From positions 4,858,001 through 4,922,000 of the forward strand of contig NZ_LT629775.1 in NCBI RefSeq assembly GCF_900105395.1: a stretch of 64,000 nt of DNA. The letters run 5' to 3'. Shown one piece after another: positions 41,750 through 51,079 of this stretch (its first letter is position 1; every line of letters starts with the position of its first letter). The position numbers and the translations under genes were made by a program. The notes beneath the pieces are model-generated. The model was not told where the DNA came from. It saw only the letters and a list, made by a program, of their open reading frames with translations, and made no database searches. This DNA is from Streptomyces sp. TLI_053. GTDB taxonomy: Bacteria > Actinomycetota > Actinomycetes > Streptomycetales > Streptomycetaceae.

Positions 41750-44239
41750 GTGAGTGAGCCGGCACGGCACCCCGGTCCGGAGCCGGACGGGCGCCCCGGA
41801 CGGGGCCTGGGACGAACCGTCCGACGGCTGGCGGGCGCGCTCGGCGCCGCCCTGGTGCTCGCCTCGGCGCTGCCCGGCGGCTCCGCCGGCGCGGCCCCGG
41901 CGGGGGGAGCCAGGCCGGTGGCCGACACGGCGGTCAGTGCCGAGCTCCCGGTGACCATGACCATCGAGTCGGTGAGCAAGCCGGTCGCCGTGCAGAGCGG
42001 CACCGTGACGATCACCGGGCACGTCACCAACGCCGGCCGGTCGGTGCTGAAGTCCGCGCACGCGGCCGTCCGCCGGCCCTGGCCGAGCAAGCCGCTCACC
42101 ACCCGCAGCGACCTCGCGTCGGTGTCCTCCCGGAGCGTCCCGCTCAACGCGGACGGCGTCTCGATGGACAGCCCGCAGTACGCCCTCAACGAGCTCGGCC
42201 CCGGCCAGACCCAGCCGTACACCCTCAGCGTCGCCGTCGCCGACCTGCAGCTCTCCGGCGAGGGCGTGTACGAGCTGGCGGTGGACGTCTGGGGCTCGAC
42301 CGCCGACAACCAGCGCGACCGTCCGCTGGGCATCGCCCGCAGCTTCCTGCCCTACAACCCCTCGCCGGCCGACGCCCAGCCGTCCAGGGTGACCACCCTC
42401 TGGCCGCTGGTGCACGCGCCGGTGCTGGCCGCGCAGACCCTCTCCGAGAACGACCAGACCGTCCCGGTGCTCCGGGACGACAGCCTGGCCACCGAGTTCG
42501 CCCCCGGCGGCCGGCTGTACGCGCTGGTCGACACGGGCGCCGCGCTGACCGGGCTGACCTGGGTGGTGGACCCGGACCTGCTGGACACCGCGTTCGCGAT
42601 GACCAGGCGCTACGTGGTGCAGAAGCCGGGCACCGAGGGCAACGCGGCCAAGGAGGACAACACCGTCCCCGGCACTGGTACCGCCGCCGCCACCGCCTGG
42701 CTGGAGAAGCTGCGGGCCGCCGTGGCCAAGCCGGGCAGCCAGGTGGTGGCGCTGCCGTACGCCGATCCCGACCTCGCCTCGATCGCGCACAACGCCCCCG
42801 AGCTGGAGGGCATCGACACCGCGCTCGGCAAGGCGGCCACCGCCGGCCGGCTGACCGTCGAGGGCCGGCTGTCGGTGGACACCCGGGCCGATGTCGCCTG
42901 GCCCTACGAGGGCTACCTGGACCAGCGGATCACCGCCGTCGCCCAGCGCACCGGCAACAGCCTGGTGCTGGTGAACGGCGCGAGCATGCCCGAGTCCGAC
43001 GCGCTGAAGTACACCCCCTCGGCCGCCCGGCCGATCGGCAACGGACAGACCGCGGTGGTCGCCGACCAGCTGATCTCCTCCCTGTTCGAGGGCGGGCTCG
43101 GGACCCAGGAGGAGCAGAGCCGGGCCGTCCAGCGCTTCCTCGCCGAGACCTTCGTGATCTCCCGCCAGGAACCGCAGAACCCGCGCGGCCTGCTGGTGAT
43201 GCCGCCGCGCGAACTCGACGCCAACGCCGCCAAGGTGCTCGCGACCGCCCTCCAGGCCGCCCAGGACGGCAAGTGGGTCGAGCCGGTCAAGCTGGACACC
43301 CTGGCCCAGCTGCCGCCGGACCCGAAGGCCAACACCACCGTCCCGGCCCCCACCGACTACCCGGCCCGGGCCCGCGACGCGGAGCTGTCGGCGTTCGACC
43401 TGACCACCACCACCCGGATCCAGACCGACCTGGACACGCTGATGCGGGTGCTGACCCTGCCGCAGCGGGTGCGCGGCCCGTTCAGCGCGGCCATGGTCCG
43501 CTCGCTGTCCACCGAGTGGCGCACCGAGGGCTCGGCCGGGGCCGGCTACCGGGAGGGCGTGAAGCGCTACCTCAAGGAGCTGACCGGCGCGGTGAAGGTG
43601 CCGCCGAAGCGGGAGATCACCTTCGCGGGCGACACCGGGGTGCTCCAGGTCAGCGTCCGCAACGACCTGACCCAGACCGTGACCAACCTCAAGCTGGTCC
43701 TCACCCCGGCCCAGCCCAACCGGCTCCGGGTCGAGCTGCCGACCGAGGAACTGGTGCTGCCCGCCTCGCAGAGCGTCACCCTGCGCTTCCCCGCCGAGGC
43801 GAAGAACAACGGGCCGGTGAGCATGACCGCCCAGCTCTACACCACCGGGCCGAACCCGCAGAAGTACGGCGAACCGGTGACCTTCACCGTCCAGGTCACC
43901 TCGGTGACCAACGGGGTGCTCTACGTCTTCGGCGGCGGCGTGCTGCTGCTCCTGCTCGCCGCGCTGCGGTTCGTCCGCCAGCGCAAGCGGCGGGTGGCGC
44001 ACGGCGACGAGGGCGACGCGCCGCTCGCCCCCCAGGACGGCGGGGCCGGCCCGGACGACACCGACGGCCCGGGCCGGAGCGAGCGCGGGGAGGGCCCCGG
44101 GACCGCCACCGACGCCGCGGACGCCGACCGCCCGGCCGGTCCGGGACGGCCGGATCAGGACGGAGCGGCGCGGACACCGCGCGACAGCAGCGCGGATGGC
44201 CGGGATCGGGCCACCAGTGATGAGAAGGTTGGTCCTTGA
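41750..44239 (+). CDS. DUF6049 secreted/membrane-anchored protein upstream of murJ
   Basis: A large exported protein of 829 residues. It has a basic N terminus, signal sequence (LAGALGAALVLASALPGGSAGAAP), a long external part of about 700 residues that begins with a beta-sandwich-like segment (VTMTIESVSKPVAVQSGTVTITGHV) and ends with another (VLQVSVRNDLTQTVTNLKLVL), a C-terminal transmembrane helix (about 725-745, VLYVFGGGVLLLLLAALRFV) and an acidic cytoplasmic tail. This gene is a constant neighbour of murJ in Streptomyces; it may assist wall-precursor export. Function is not known. Its stop overlaps a possible TTG start for murJ. Confidence 0.82.
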   Translation: MSEPARHPGPEPDGRPGRGLGRTVRRLAGALGAALVLASALPGGSAGAAPAGGARPVADTAVSAELPVTMTIESVSKPVAVQSGTVTITGHVTNAGRSVLKSAHAAVRRPWPSKPLTTRSDLASVSSRSVPLNADGVSMDSPQYALNELGPGQTQPYTLSVAVADLQLSGEGVYELAVDVWGSTADNQRDRPLGIARSFLPYNPSPADAQPSRVTTLWPLVHAPVLAAQTLSENDQTVPVLRDDSLATEFAPGGRLYALVDTGAALTGLTWVVDPDLLDTAFAMTRRYVVQKPGTEGNAAKEDNTVPGTGTAAATAWLEKLRAAVAKPGSQVVALPYADPDLASIAHNAPELEGIDTALGKAATAGRLTVEGRLSVDTRADVAWPYEGYLDQRITAVAQRTGNSLVLVNGASMPESDALKYTPSAARPIGNGQTAVVADQLISSLFEGGLGTQEEQSRAVQRFLAETFVISRQEPQNPRGLLVMPPRELDANAAKVLATALQAAQDGKWVEPVKLDTLAQLPPDPKANTTVPAPTDYPARARDAELSAFDLTTTTRIQTDLDTLMRVLTLPQRVRGPFSAAMVRSLSTEWRTEGSAGAGYREGVKRYLKELTGAVKVPPKREITFAGDTGVLQVSVRNDLTQTVTNLKLVLTPAQPNRLRVELPTEELVLPASQSVTLRFPAEAKNNGPVSMTAQLYTTGPNPQKYGEPVTFTVQVTSVTNGVLYVFGGGVLLLLLAALRFVRQRKRRVAHGDEGDAPLAPQDGGAGPDDTDGPGRSERGEGPGTATDAADADRPAGPGRPDQDGAARTPRDSSADGRDRATSDEKVGP

Positions 44240-44295
44240 CAGCGTCGATACCGCCCGACTCCGGAGCGGCCTCCCCACGACAGCGAAGAGGTGAC

Positions 44296-46869
44296 ATGAC
44301 CGGGCGCAGCGAGGAGCGGCCTCCGGGCCGCGGAGAGGGCCGTCCGGGGGCCGAGTCGCCTTCCGGCGACTGGTACGTGGCCGACACCTACGCCCAGGAC
44401 CCGTACGCGGCCGACGCGTACCGCGACGGTCCGGGCGAGCCGGACCCGTACGGTCTGCGGACCGCCCCGCCCGCCGCGCCGCAACAGCCGGTGGCCGCGT
44501 ACGACGTTCCCCCGCAGCTGCCGCCGCAGGGCGGCGACTACCCGGCGCCGGTGCCGCCGACGCCGTTCGGCCCGCCGGTGCCCCCGGTCCAGCCCGGCTG
44601 GGACACCCCCGCGCGGGCGGACTGGCGCGACGACCGGCCGCAGCAGCCGGGCGTTCCGGCCGCCCCCGCGGCCCCGGCCGCCCCGACCGAGGGCTGGGGC
44701 GGGCAGCAGCAGTGGCAGCCCGGACCGGCGCACTCCGCCTGGGACTCCGAGTCCACCGAGTACGTCGGGGTGGACTCGCTCTTCGGCGGCCGGACCACGG
44801 CCGAGGCCCCGCGCCCGCCGGCCCAGGCGTCCCCCGGCCGGCCGTACCCGGCCCAGCAGCACGCCGCGCAGCAGCACCCGGTCCAGCAGCAGCACCCGGT
44901 CCAGCAGCCCGGCGGGCATCCGCCGGCCGCGGCCGTCCCGCCCGCGCCGTTCCCCCCGGCCGGCGCGTACCCGGGACAGCACACGCCGCAGCACGGGCCT
45001 CAGCCCGCCTACGGCCACGGCGGCCACGGCGGCCAGGACGGTCCCAGGCCGTTCGTCCCGCCGATCGAGTTCGACCCGCCGCTCTCCGAGGAGGAGGCCA
45101 CCCTCCAGGTGGCCGCGGTGCAGCTGCCGCCCGCCGTGGAGCCGCTCGCCGACCTCGCGGCCGAGGAGCAGGCCCGCCCCGCGGACGCCGCCCCGGCCGC
45201 GCCCGCCGAGCAGACCGCCGGCGGCGGCAGGATCGCCTCGGTGCTGAGCTCCAGCGCGATCATGGCGGCCGGCACCCTGGTCTCCCGGGGCACCGGCTTC
45301 CTGCGCACCATGGTGATCGCCGGCGCGATCGGCATCGCCGTGATGGGCGACTCCTACAACGCCGCCAACACCCTGCCGACGCTGCTCTACATCCTGATCG
45401 GCGGCGGCGCGCTGAACGCCGTCTTCGTGCCGCAGCTGGTCCGCAGCATGAAGAACGACGCGGACGGCGGCACCGCCTACGCCAACCGGCTGCTCACCCT
45501 GGTGATGGTCGGCCTGGCCGGCGTGGTCTTCCTGGCCGTGCTCGGAGCACCGCTGCTGGTCCAGCTGATCGCCCACCCGATGATGGAGAACCCGGCCCGC
45601 GCGGACACCACCGTGGCCCTGGCCCGGTACTGCCTGCCGACCATCTTCTTCATGGGCATCCATGTGGTGATGGGCCAGATCCTCAACGCCCGCGGCCGGT
45701 TCGGCGCGATGATGTGGACCCCGGTCCTGAACAACCTCGTGGTGATCTTCACCTTCGGCGCCTACATCTGGGTCTACGGGGGCTTCAACGGCACCCACGT
45801 CACGCCGGAGACGATCACCCCCGAGGGCGTCCGGCTGCTCGGCATCGGCACCCTGGTGGGCCTCGCCGTGCAGTCCCTGGCGATGATCCCGTACCTCCGG
45901 GCGGCCGACTTCTCCTTCCGGCCGCGGTTCGACTGGCGCGGGCACGGCCTGGGCAAGGCCGCCCGGCTGGCCAAGTGGACCTTCTTCTTCGTCCTCGCCA
46001 ACCAGGCCGGCTACCTGGTCATCACCCAGCTGGCCACCGCCGCCGGCGCCGAGGCCGCGACCGGCGGCCACGGCGGTGTCGGCCTCGCGGCCTTCTCCAA
46101 CGCGCTGCTGATCTGGCAGCTCCCGCAGGCCGTCATCACCGTCTCGATCATGAGCGCGGTGCTGCCCCGGCTGTCCCGCGCGGCCGCCGACGAGGACGCC
46201 GGCGCCGTCCGTGACGACATCTCCTACGGACTGCGCACCACCGCCGTCGCGGTCGTCCCGGCCGCGTTCCTGTTCCTCGCGCTCGGACCGGCCATCGGCC
46301 AGTCCATCTACGCGGTGGGCGGCGGCGGCACCGACCTGGAGAACGCGCGCAACGTCGGCCTGATGCTCTCCGCCTTCGCCCTCGGCCTGATCCCGTACTC
46401 GGCGCAGTACGTGATGCTCCGCGGCTTCTACGCCTACGAGGACACCCGCACGCCGTTCTCCAACACCGTGTGGGTGGCCGCCTGCCAGGCCGGCTTCTCG
46501 CTGCTCTGCTGGGTGCTCCTGCCCCCGGAGTGGACGGTCACCGGGATGGCCTTCGGCTACGGACTCGCGTACGCCGTCGGAGTGACGGTCGCGGTGCCCA
46601 AGCTGAAGAAGAAGATCGGCGGGCTGGACACCAAGCGCATCGGCAAGACCTACTCCCGCCTCACGACGGCCTCCGTCCCGGCCGCGGTGGTCGGTCTCGG
46701 CGTCAGCCTGGCGGTCACCGAGGTCGTCGGCGGCTGGGCCGGCGCGGTGCTGACGGTCGTCCTGGCCGGCGGACTCCAGCTGGCCGTCTTCGTGCTCATC
46801 GCGAAGCGGCTGCGGATCGAGGAACTCAACGCCATGCTGGGTATGGTGCGCGGCCGACTGGGCCGCTGA
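44296..46869 (+). CDS. murJ: Lipid II flippase MurJ (MviN family)
   Basis: MurJ moves lipid II across the membrane for wall synthesis. The first 310 residues or so are a disordered Pro/Gln/Ala-rich cytoplasmic segment (PVQQQHPVQQ repeats). The transporter core starts GGRIASVLSSSAIMAAGTLVSRGTGFLRTMV and has about 14 helices with NAVFVPQLVRSM and GRFGAMMWTPVLNN, typical MurJ signatures. The start is uncertain: ATG 44296 has GAGG 4 bases upstream, while TTG 44236 overlaps the previous stop codon (TTGA) and has GAGAAGG at good spacing. The latter would add 20 residues and imply translational coupling. Confidence 0.93.
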   Translation: MTGRSEERPPGRGEGRPGAESPSGDWYVADTYAQDPYAADAYRDGPGEPDPYGLRTAPPAAPQQPVAAYDVPPQLPPQGGDYPAPVPPTPFGPPVPPVQPGWDTPARADWRDDRPQQPGVPAAPAAPAAPTEGWGGQQQWQPGPAHSAWDSESTEYVGVDSLFGGRTTAEAPRPPAQASPGRPYPAQQHAAQQHPVQQQHPVQQPGGHPPAAAVPPAPFPPAGAYPGQHTPQHGPQPAYGHGGHGGQDGPRPFVPPIEFDPPLSEEEATLQVAAVQLPPAVEPLADLAAEEQARPADAAPAAPAEQTAGGGRIASVLSSSAIMAAGTLVSRGTGFLRTMVIAGAIGIAVMGDSYNAANTLPTLLYILIGGGALNAVFVPQLVRSMKNDADGGTAYANRLLTLVMVGLAGVVFLAVLGAPLLVQLIAHPMMENPARADTTVALARYCLPTIFFMGIHVVMGQILNARGRFGAMMWTPVLNNLVVIFTFGAYIWVYGGFNGTHVTPETITPEGVRLLGIGTLVGLAVQSLAMIPYLRAADFSFRPRFDWRGHGLGKAARLAKWTFFFVLANQAGYLVITQLATAAGAEAATGGHGGVGLAAFSNALLIWQLPQAVITVSIMSAVLPRLSRAAADEDAGAVRDDISYGLRTTAVAVVPAAFLFLALGPAIGQSIYAVGGGGTDLENARNVGLMLSAFALGLIPYSAQYVMLRGFYAYEDTRTPFSNTVWVAACQAGFSLLCWVLLPPEWTVTGMAFGYGLAYAVGVTVAVPKLKKKIGGLDTKRIGKTYSRLTTASVPAAVVGLGVSLAVTEVVGGWAGAVLTVVLAGGLQLAVFVLIAKRLRIEELNAMLGMVRGRLGR

Positions 46870-47099
46870 TCCGGGGTCGGGCCGCCACCGGCCCCGGGTC
46901 GTCCCGGGCCCGGCAGGGCGGCCCGGCGTCGGATCTGCACCACATCTCTCCACCAACAGGCAACCGCCCGGACCTTTCGGCGGTCGTACCCGGTGGAGAA
47001 CAGTGGGCACAATTGTCCTGGAGCACCGGAGTCACCCGCCGATGCGCTCCAACGACTCTCTCTCAGGCCCGGGGCGACACAAGGGGAGGCAGGACCACG

Positions 47100-49112
47100 G
47101 TGGCTGATGGCACCAAGGCGGTCGTCGACACATCGGCAGCTGACGGGGCGGCGGACGAGGCCGCGCTCGCGGCGGCGATCGACGAACTCGCCGACGGCAC
47201 GGCCCGGGCCACCGCGGCCGGCTCCCCCGCCACGAAGAACGGCCGCGGCGGCCGCACCGACGACGGCGCGGCCGCACCCGCCCCGGCTCCGGCCGCGCCC
47301 GCAGCGCCCGAACCCGCCGGGACCGGACCCGCCGGCACCGGGCCCGCCCCGGTCGGACCGGCCCCCGCCGAGCCGACCGCGGAGTCGACCGCCCCGCTGT
47401 CGGTCTCCGAGATCGCCGCCGAGCTGGCCTCGGCCGACGCCGCCGGCCGGACCGACCCGGGCCCGGCCGCCGCGGCACCCGCCAAGCGCCCCCCGCGGGA
47501 CCCCCAGCCGACCCACGACCCCCGCGACACCGCCACCCTGCCGAAGACCCTGCCCGCCCCGCAGCGGCGCAGCGGCGACATGATCGGCCACCGCTACCGG
47601 CTGGAGGAGTGCATCTCCTCCACCGAGACCTTCAGCAGCTGGCGGGCGGTCGACGAGAAGCTCCGCCGGGCGGTCGGGGTCCACCTGATGGCCTCCGGCC
47701 ACCAGCGCGCCCGCAAGGTGCTGGCGGCCGCCAAGTCCGCCGCCCTGCTCGGCGACCCGCGCTTCGTACAGGTCCTGGACGCCGTCCAGGAGGGCGAGCT
47801 GGTCTACGTGGTGCGGGAGTGGCTGCCGCACGCCTCCGACCTCGCCAAGCTGCTCTCCGACGGCCCGCTGGAGCCGCACGAGGCCTACCAGATGGTCCGC
47901 CAGGTCACCGACGCGGTGGCCGCCGCCCACCGCCGCGGCCAGGCCCATCTGCGGCTCACCCCGCGCTGCGTGCTGCGCACCGACAGCGGTCAGTACCGGA
48001 TCAACGGCATCGCGGTGGACGCCGCACTGCGCGGCCTCACCGGCGAGGGCGGCGGGGAGGACGCCGAGCGCGTCGACACCCGGGCCATCGGCGCCCTGCT
48101 GTTCGCCGCCCTCACCCACCGCTGGCCCTACCCCGAGGACCGCTACGACCTCAAGGGCCTGCCCAGGAACCTCCGCGAGGTGGCACCGGACCAGGTCCGC
48201 GCCGGCGTCCACAAGGGCCTGTCCGAACTGGCCGCCCGGGCCCTGCTCGACCACCCGCCGCACCACGCCGAGCCGATCACCACCCCCGACGGGCTGGCCC
48301 GGGCGATCGCCCTGATGCCCCGCATCCGCCAGCCCCAGCCCGAGCTCCCGGCCTTCACCAGCCCGCCGCGCCACAACACCCACGCGCTGCCGACCGCGCC
48401 CAACCCGACCCGGGTGGTCGCCGCCCCCGGCACCGCCCCGGTCCCGGTGGCCGCCCCGGTGCGACGCAACGGGCGGCGGCTGCGCACGGTGGTCAAGGTG
48501 ACCGCGTGGACGGTGGCGCTCGGCGCCATCGGCGTCGCCTCCTGGCAGCTGGTGGACAACCTGCGCCCCGGGAGCACGGCCGTCGCCTCCCCCCAGCCCA
48601 GCTCCTCCTCCGCCACCCCGACCGCCCACGCGGCCACCCACGACCCGGCTCTGGTCCCGGTCAAGGAGGCGCTGTCCTACAACCCGCTGGGCGACCGTGC
48701 GGACGGCGCGGCCAGCCTCGCCAAGGCCATCGACGACGACCCGGCCAGCGAGTGGCAGACCAACTGGTACAACGACGCGTTCGGGTCCAAGGGCACCAAG
48801 GAGGGCACCGGGCTGCTGCTCGACCTCGGCTCGGTGCAGACGGTCTCCAGGGTGACCCTCAAGTGGAGCACCGCCACCACCGCCGAGCTCCGGATGCCCG
48901 GCAAGAGCGTCGGCAACGCGCAGACCGCCAAGCCGGGTGATTTCACCGTCCTGGGGAAGAAGGCCGGCACCGCGGTCGAGTACAACCTGGACAGCCCGGT
49001 CACCACCCGCTATCTCTTGATCTGGCTGACCAACCTGTCCAAGAATCCGGACGGCGGTCCGAACGCGGGCAAGTACCAGGCTTTCCTCGGCGACGTGAAG
49101 GTCTTCGGCTGA
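47100..49112 (+). CDS. Membrane pseudokinase with extracellular discoidin-like domain
   Basis: A 670-residue protein. After a 160-residue Ala/Pro-rich tail comes a kinase-like domain (about 166-410) starting MIGHRYRLEECISST. The key residues are lost: the ATP-binding Lys position reads VGVHLM, the HRD loop reads AHLRLTP and the DFG site reads NGIAVD. One transmembrane helix (about 464-485) leads to an external domain (about 530-670) of galactose-binding or discoidin type (EWQTNWYND, LLLDLGSVQTVSRVTLKW). In mycobacteria the equivalent parts are fused to MviN/MurJ; here the gene stands alone 230 bases after murJ. GTG at 47100 with GGGGAGG upstream. Confidence 0.88.
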   Translation: MADGTKAVVDTSAADGAADEAALAAAIDELADGTARATAAGSPATKNGRGGRTDDGAAAPAPAPAAPAAPEPAGTGPAGTGPAPVGPAPAEPTAESTAPLSVSEIAAELASADAAGRTDPGPAAAAPAKRPPRDPQPTHDPRDTATLPKTLPAPQRRSGDMIGHRYRLEECISSTETFSSWRAVDEKLRRAVGVHLMASGHQRARKVLAAAKSAALLGDPRFVQVLDAVQEGELVYVVREWLPHASDLAKLLSDGPLEPHEAYQMVRQVTDAVAAAHRRGQAHLRLTPRCVLRTDSGQYRINGIAVDAALRGLTGEGGGEDAERVDTRAIGALLFAALTHRWPYPEDRYDLKGLPRNLREVAPDQVRAGVHKGLSELAARALLDHPPHHAEPITTPDGLARAIALMPRIRQPQPELPAFTSPPRHNTHALPTAPNPTRVVAAPGTAPVPVAAPVRRNGRRLRTVVKVTAWTVALGAIGVASWQLVDNLRPGSTAVASPQPSSSSATPTAHAATHDPALVPVKEALSYNPLGDRADGAASLAKAIDDDPASEWQTNWYNDAFGSKGTKEGTGLLLDLGSVQTVSRVTLKWSTATTAELRMPGKSVGNAQTAKPGDFTVLGKKAGTAVEYNLDSPVTTRYLLIWLTNLSKNPDGGPNAGKYQAFLGDVKVFG

Positions 49113-49155
49113 CCCGTCCACCGCGGTGGCGGGGCACGAACGGCGAGGGGTGGAC

Positions 49156-49893
49156 GTGGCGCAGGACGGACCGGAGCGGGCCGACGAGGACGCGGCGCTC
49201 CTCGCCCGGCACGTCGGCGGCGACCGGGAGGCCTTCGGCCTGCTGGTGAACCGCCACCGGGACCGGCTCTGGGCCGTCGCCCTGCGCACCCTCGGCGACC
49301 GCGAGGAGGCCGCCGACGCCCTCCAGGACGCCCTGGTCTCCGCCTTCCGGTCCGCCCACACCTTCCAGGGCCGTTCCGCCGTCACGACCTGGCTGCACCG
49401 GATCGTGGTCAACGCCTGCCTGGACCGGGCCCGGCGGGCGGCCACCCGCCGGACCAAGCCGCTCGACGACGATCCGCAGCGGCTGGACGCCCTGGTCGGC
49501 TCGGCCGAACCGGCCGACTCCCCGGTGGTGCGCGCCGAAGTGCACCGCGAGCTCTCCGCCGCGCTCGCCGAGCTTCCGGTCGAACAACGGGCCGCACTGG
49601 TCCTGGTCGACATGCAGGGCTATCCGGTCGCCGAGGCGGCCGAACTGCTGGGCGTCCCGGTGGGCACGGTGAAGAGCCGCTGCGCCCGGGGCCGGGCCCG
49701 GCTGCTGCCGCTCGTCCGGCACCTGCGCGAGGAGCCGGACCCGGGGCCGCGGGGGAGCGCTGTTTCACGTGAAACACCGCCCCCGGGCAACACCGCCCGA
49801 CCGACCGGGAACCCACCGGACGGCCGCACCGTCACAGGGACAGCCCCGGATCCAGCCCGGCCGATTCTGGAAGGAGATGCGAGCACGCGATGA
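49156..49893 (+). CDS. sigM: ECF RNA polymerase sigma factor SigM
   Basis: An extracytoplasmic-function sigma factor of about 245 residues. Region 2 (about 25-95) has HRDRLWAVALRTLGDREEAADALQDALVSAF, the -10-binding part. Region 4 (about 130-185) has LAELPVEQRAALVLVDMQGYPVAEAAELLGVPVGTVKSR, the -35-binding helix-turn-helix. A Pro/Thr-rich tail of some 55 residues follows and contains an in-frame parS site. Starts at GTG 49126, 49150 or 49156 are possible; GAGGGG 5 bases upstream favours 49156. The stop overlaps the anti-sigma start (ATGA), so the two are coupled. Confidence 0.92.
   Translation: MAQDGPERADEDAALLARHVGGDREAFGLLVNRHRDRLWAVALRTLGDREEAADALQDALVSAFRSAHTFQGRSAVTTWLHRIVVNACLDRARRAATRRTKPLDDDPQRLDALVGSAEPADSPVVRAEVHRELSAALAELPVEQRAALVLVDMQGYPVAEAAELLGVPVGTVKSRCARGRARLLPLVRHLREEPDPGPRGSAVSRETPPPGNTARPTGNPPDGRTVTGTAPDPARPILEGDASTR
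49762..49775. other. parS centromere site inside sigM
   Basis: Exact GTTTCACGTGAAAC lying in the coding region of sigM; in frame it encodes VSRET within the C-terminal tail of the protein. Confidence 0.93.
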
Positions 49894-50906
49894 CAGCACC
49901 GCTCCCCTCCTCCGACCCCACCGCCGGACCGCACCCCTCGGTCGACGAGCTGGCCGACCTCGCCGAGGACCTGCTCGCCCCCGCCGGGGCCGATGCGCTC
50001 CGGAAGCACCTGGCCAGCTGCGCCGACTGCCGGGAGACCGTCGACGCGCTCACCGAGGTGCGGGCGCTGCTCGGCGCCGTCGAGCCTCCGGCCGTGCCGG
50101 CCGATGTCGCCGCCCGGATCGACGCCGCCCTCGCGGCCGCCGCCGCCGGACCGCCCGCGGCGGCCACGTCCGCCGATGTGCCCGGCGATGTGCCCGCCAC
50201 GGCAGCCGCGGCAGCGCCGACAGTGCCGGCCGCCCGGCCCGCGACCACCACCGGCGCCACCGGCGCCACCCCGGCCGCCGCACCGCCCAAGGCCCCGCCG
50301 TCCCGCCCCGCGGCCGGCGGCGGCCCAGGACGGTCCCGCCGCGGGCGCCGGAGGGCCCTGCTGCTCGGCTCGGCCGCCGCGCTGGTCGTCCTCGGCCTCG
50401 GCGGCGCCTTCCTCTCCCTGTCCTCCTCCGGGCGGCAGGACCTCAGCGCCACCGCCGGCAGTGCCGCCGCCGGCACCGCCGCCCCGGAGAGCTCCGCCGC
50501 CGGGGCCAAGACCGACCGTTCGACCGGCGGCACGGCCTACCAGGACGACCGGCTCGCCGCCCAGGTCGCGCAGCTGCTCGCCACCACGGGCACCGCCCGC
50601 CCGGTCAAGCCCTCCGCCGGCCCCGGTTCGGGCCCCGCCGCCACCGACCCCTCGGAGGGCTCCGGAGCGACCGCCGTACCGCCCGCCGAGAGCGGCCAGG
50701 GCCTCACCGGCGGCAACCGCTCCACCCCGGCCTGCCCGCCCCCCAGCACCGCCACCCTGCTGGCCACCGACCGGGGCAGCTACGCCGGCGCGGCCGCGGA
50801 CCTCCTGGTGTACACCCTGCCGGGCCGTCCCGAGCTGGTCGACGTCTACCTCCGCGCCCCCGACTGCGGACCGGTCCTGCACCATCTGACCGTCCCCGCG
50901 CCCTGA
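49890..50906 (+). CDS. Anti-sigma factor RsmA-like, ZAS (zf-HC2) domain
   Basis: A 338-residue membrane protein. The N-terminal zinc-binding anti-sigma motif is H-x3-C-x2-C (His40, Cys44, Cys47 in RKHLASCADCRET). An Ala/Pro-rich linker leads to one transmembrane helix (about 152-172, LLLGSAAALVVLGLGGAFLSL) and an external Ser/Gly/Ala-rich part with two Cys near the C terminus (TPACPPPST and APDCGPV). It should hold SigM at the membrane until a stress signal releases it. ATG 49890 overlaps the sigM stop. Confidence 0.85.
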   Translation: MTAPLPSSDPTAGPHPSVDELADLAEDLLAPAGADALRKHLASCADCRETVDALTEVRALLGAVEPPAVPADVAARIDAALAAAAAGPPAAATSADVPGDVPATAAAAAPTVPAARPATTTGATGATPAAAPPKAPPSRPAAGGGPGRSRRGRRRALLLGSAAALVVLGLGGAFLSLSSSGRQDLSATAGSAAAGTAAPESSAAGAKTDRSTGGTAYQDDRLAAQVAQLLATTGTARPVKPSAGPGSGPAATDPSEGSGATAVPPAESGQGLTGGNRSTPACPPPSTATLLATDRGSYAGAAADLLVYTLPGRPELVDVYLRAPDCGPVLHHLTVPAP

Positions 50907-50983
50907 CCGGAGGTTCCCGTGCGATCCATGCCGCGGACCGCGCGACACTCCCACAGTGCGGTCGCCTGGTACTGATCCCCCTG

Positions 50984-51009
50984 GGAATGCGAGACACTGG
51001 TCAGTCGTT
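50984..51009 (+). promoter_or_regulatory. SigR-type promoter of trxB
   Basis: GGGAAT (GGAAT at 50984-50988), exactly 18 bases, then GTT at 51007-51009. This equals the published consensus for the thiol-oxidative-stress sigma factor SigR of Streptomyces, GGAAT-N18-GTT, 70 bases upstream of the trxB start. SigR itself is not in this window. Confidence 0.88.
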
Positions 51010-51079
51010 GTCCCGGGCGGCGGAGCAGGACCGCCCTCCCCGCAGCAAACGCGGGTCGCGATGCGAACCAGGAGATGCA

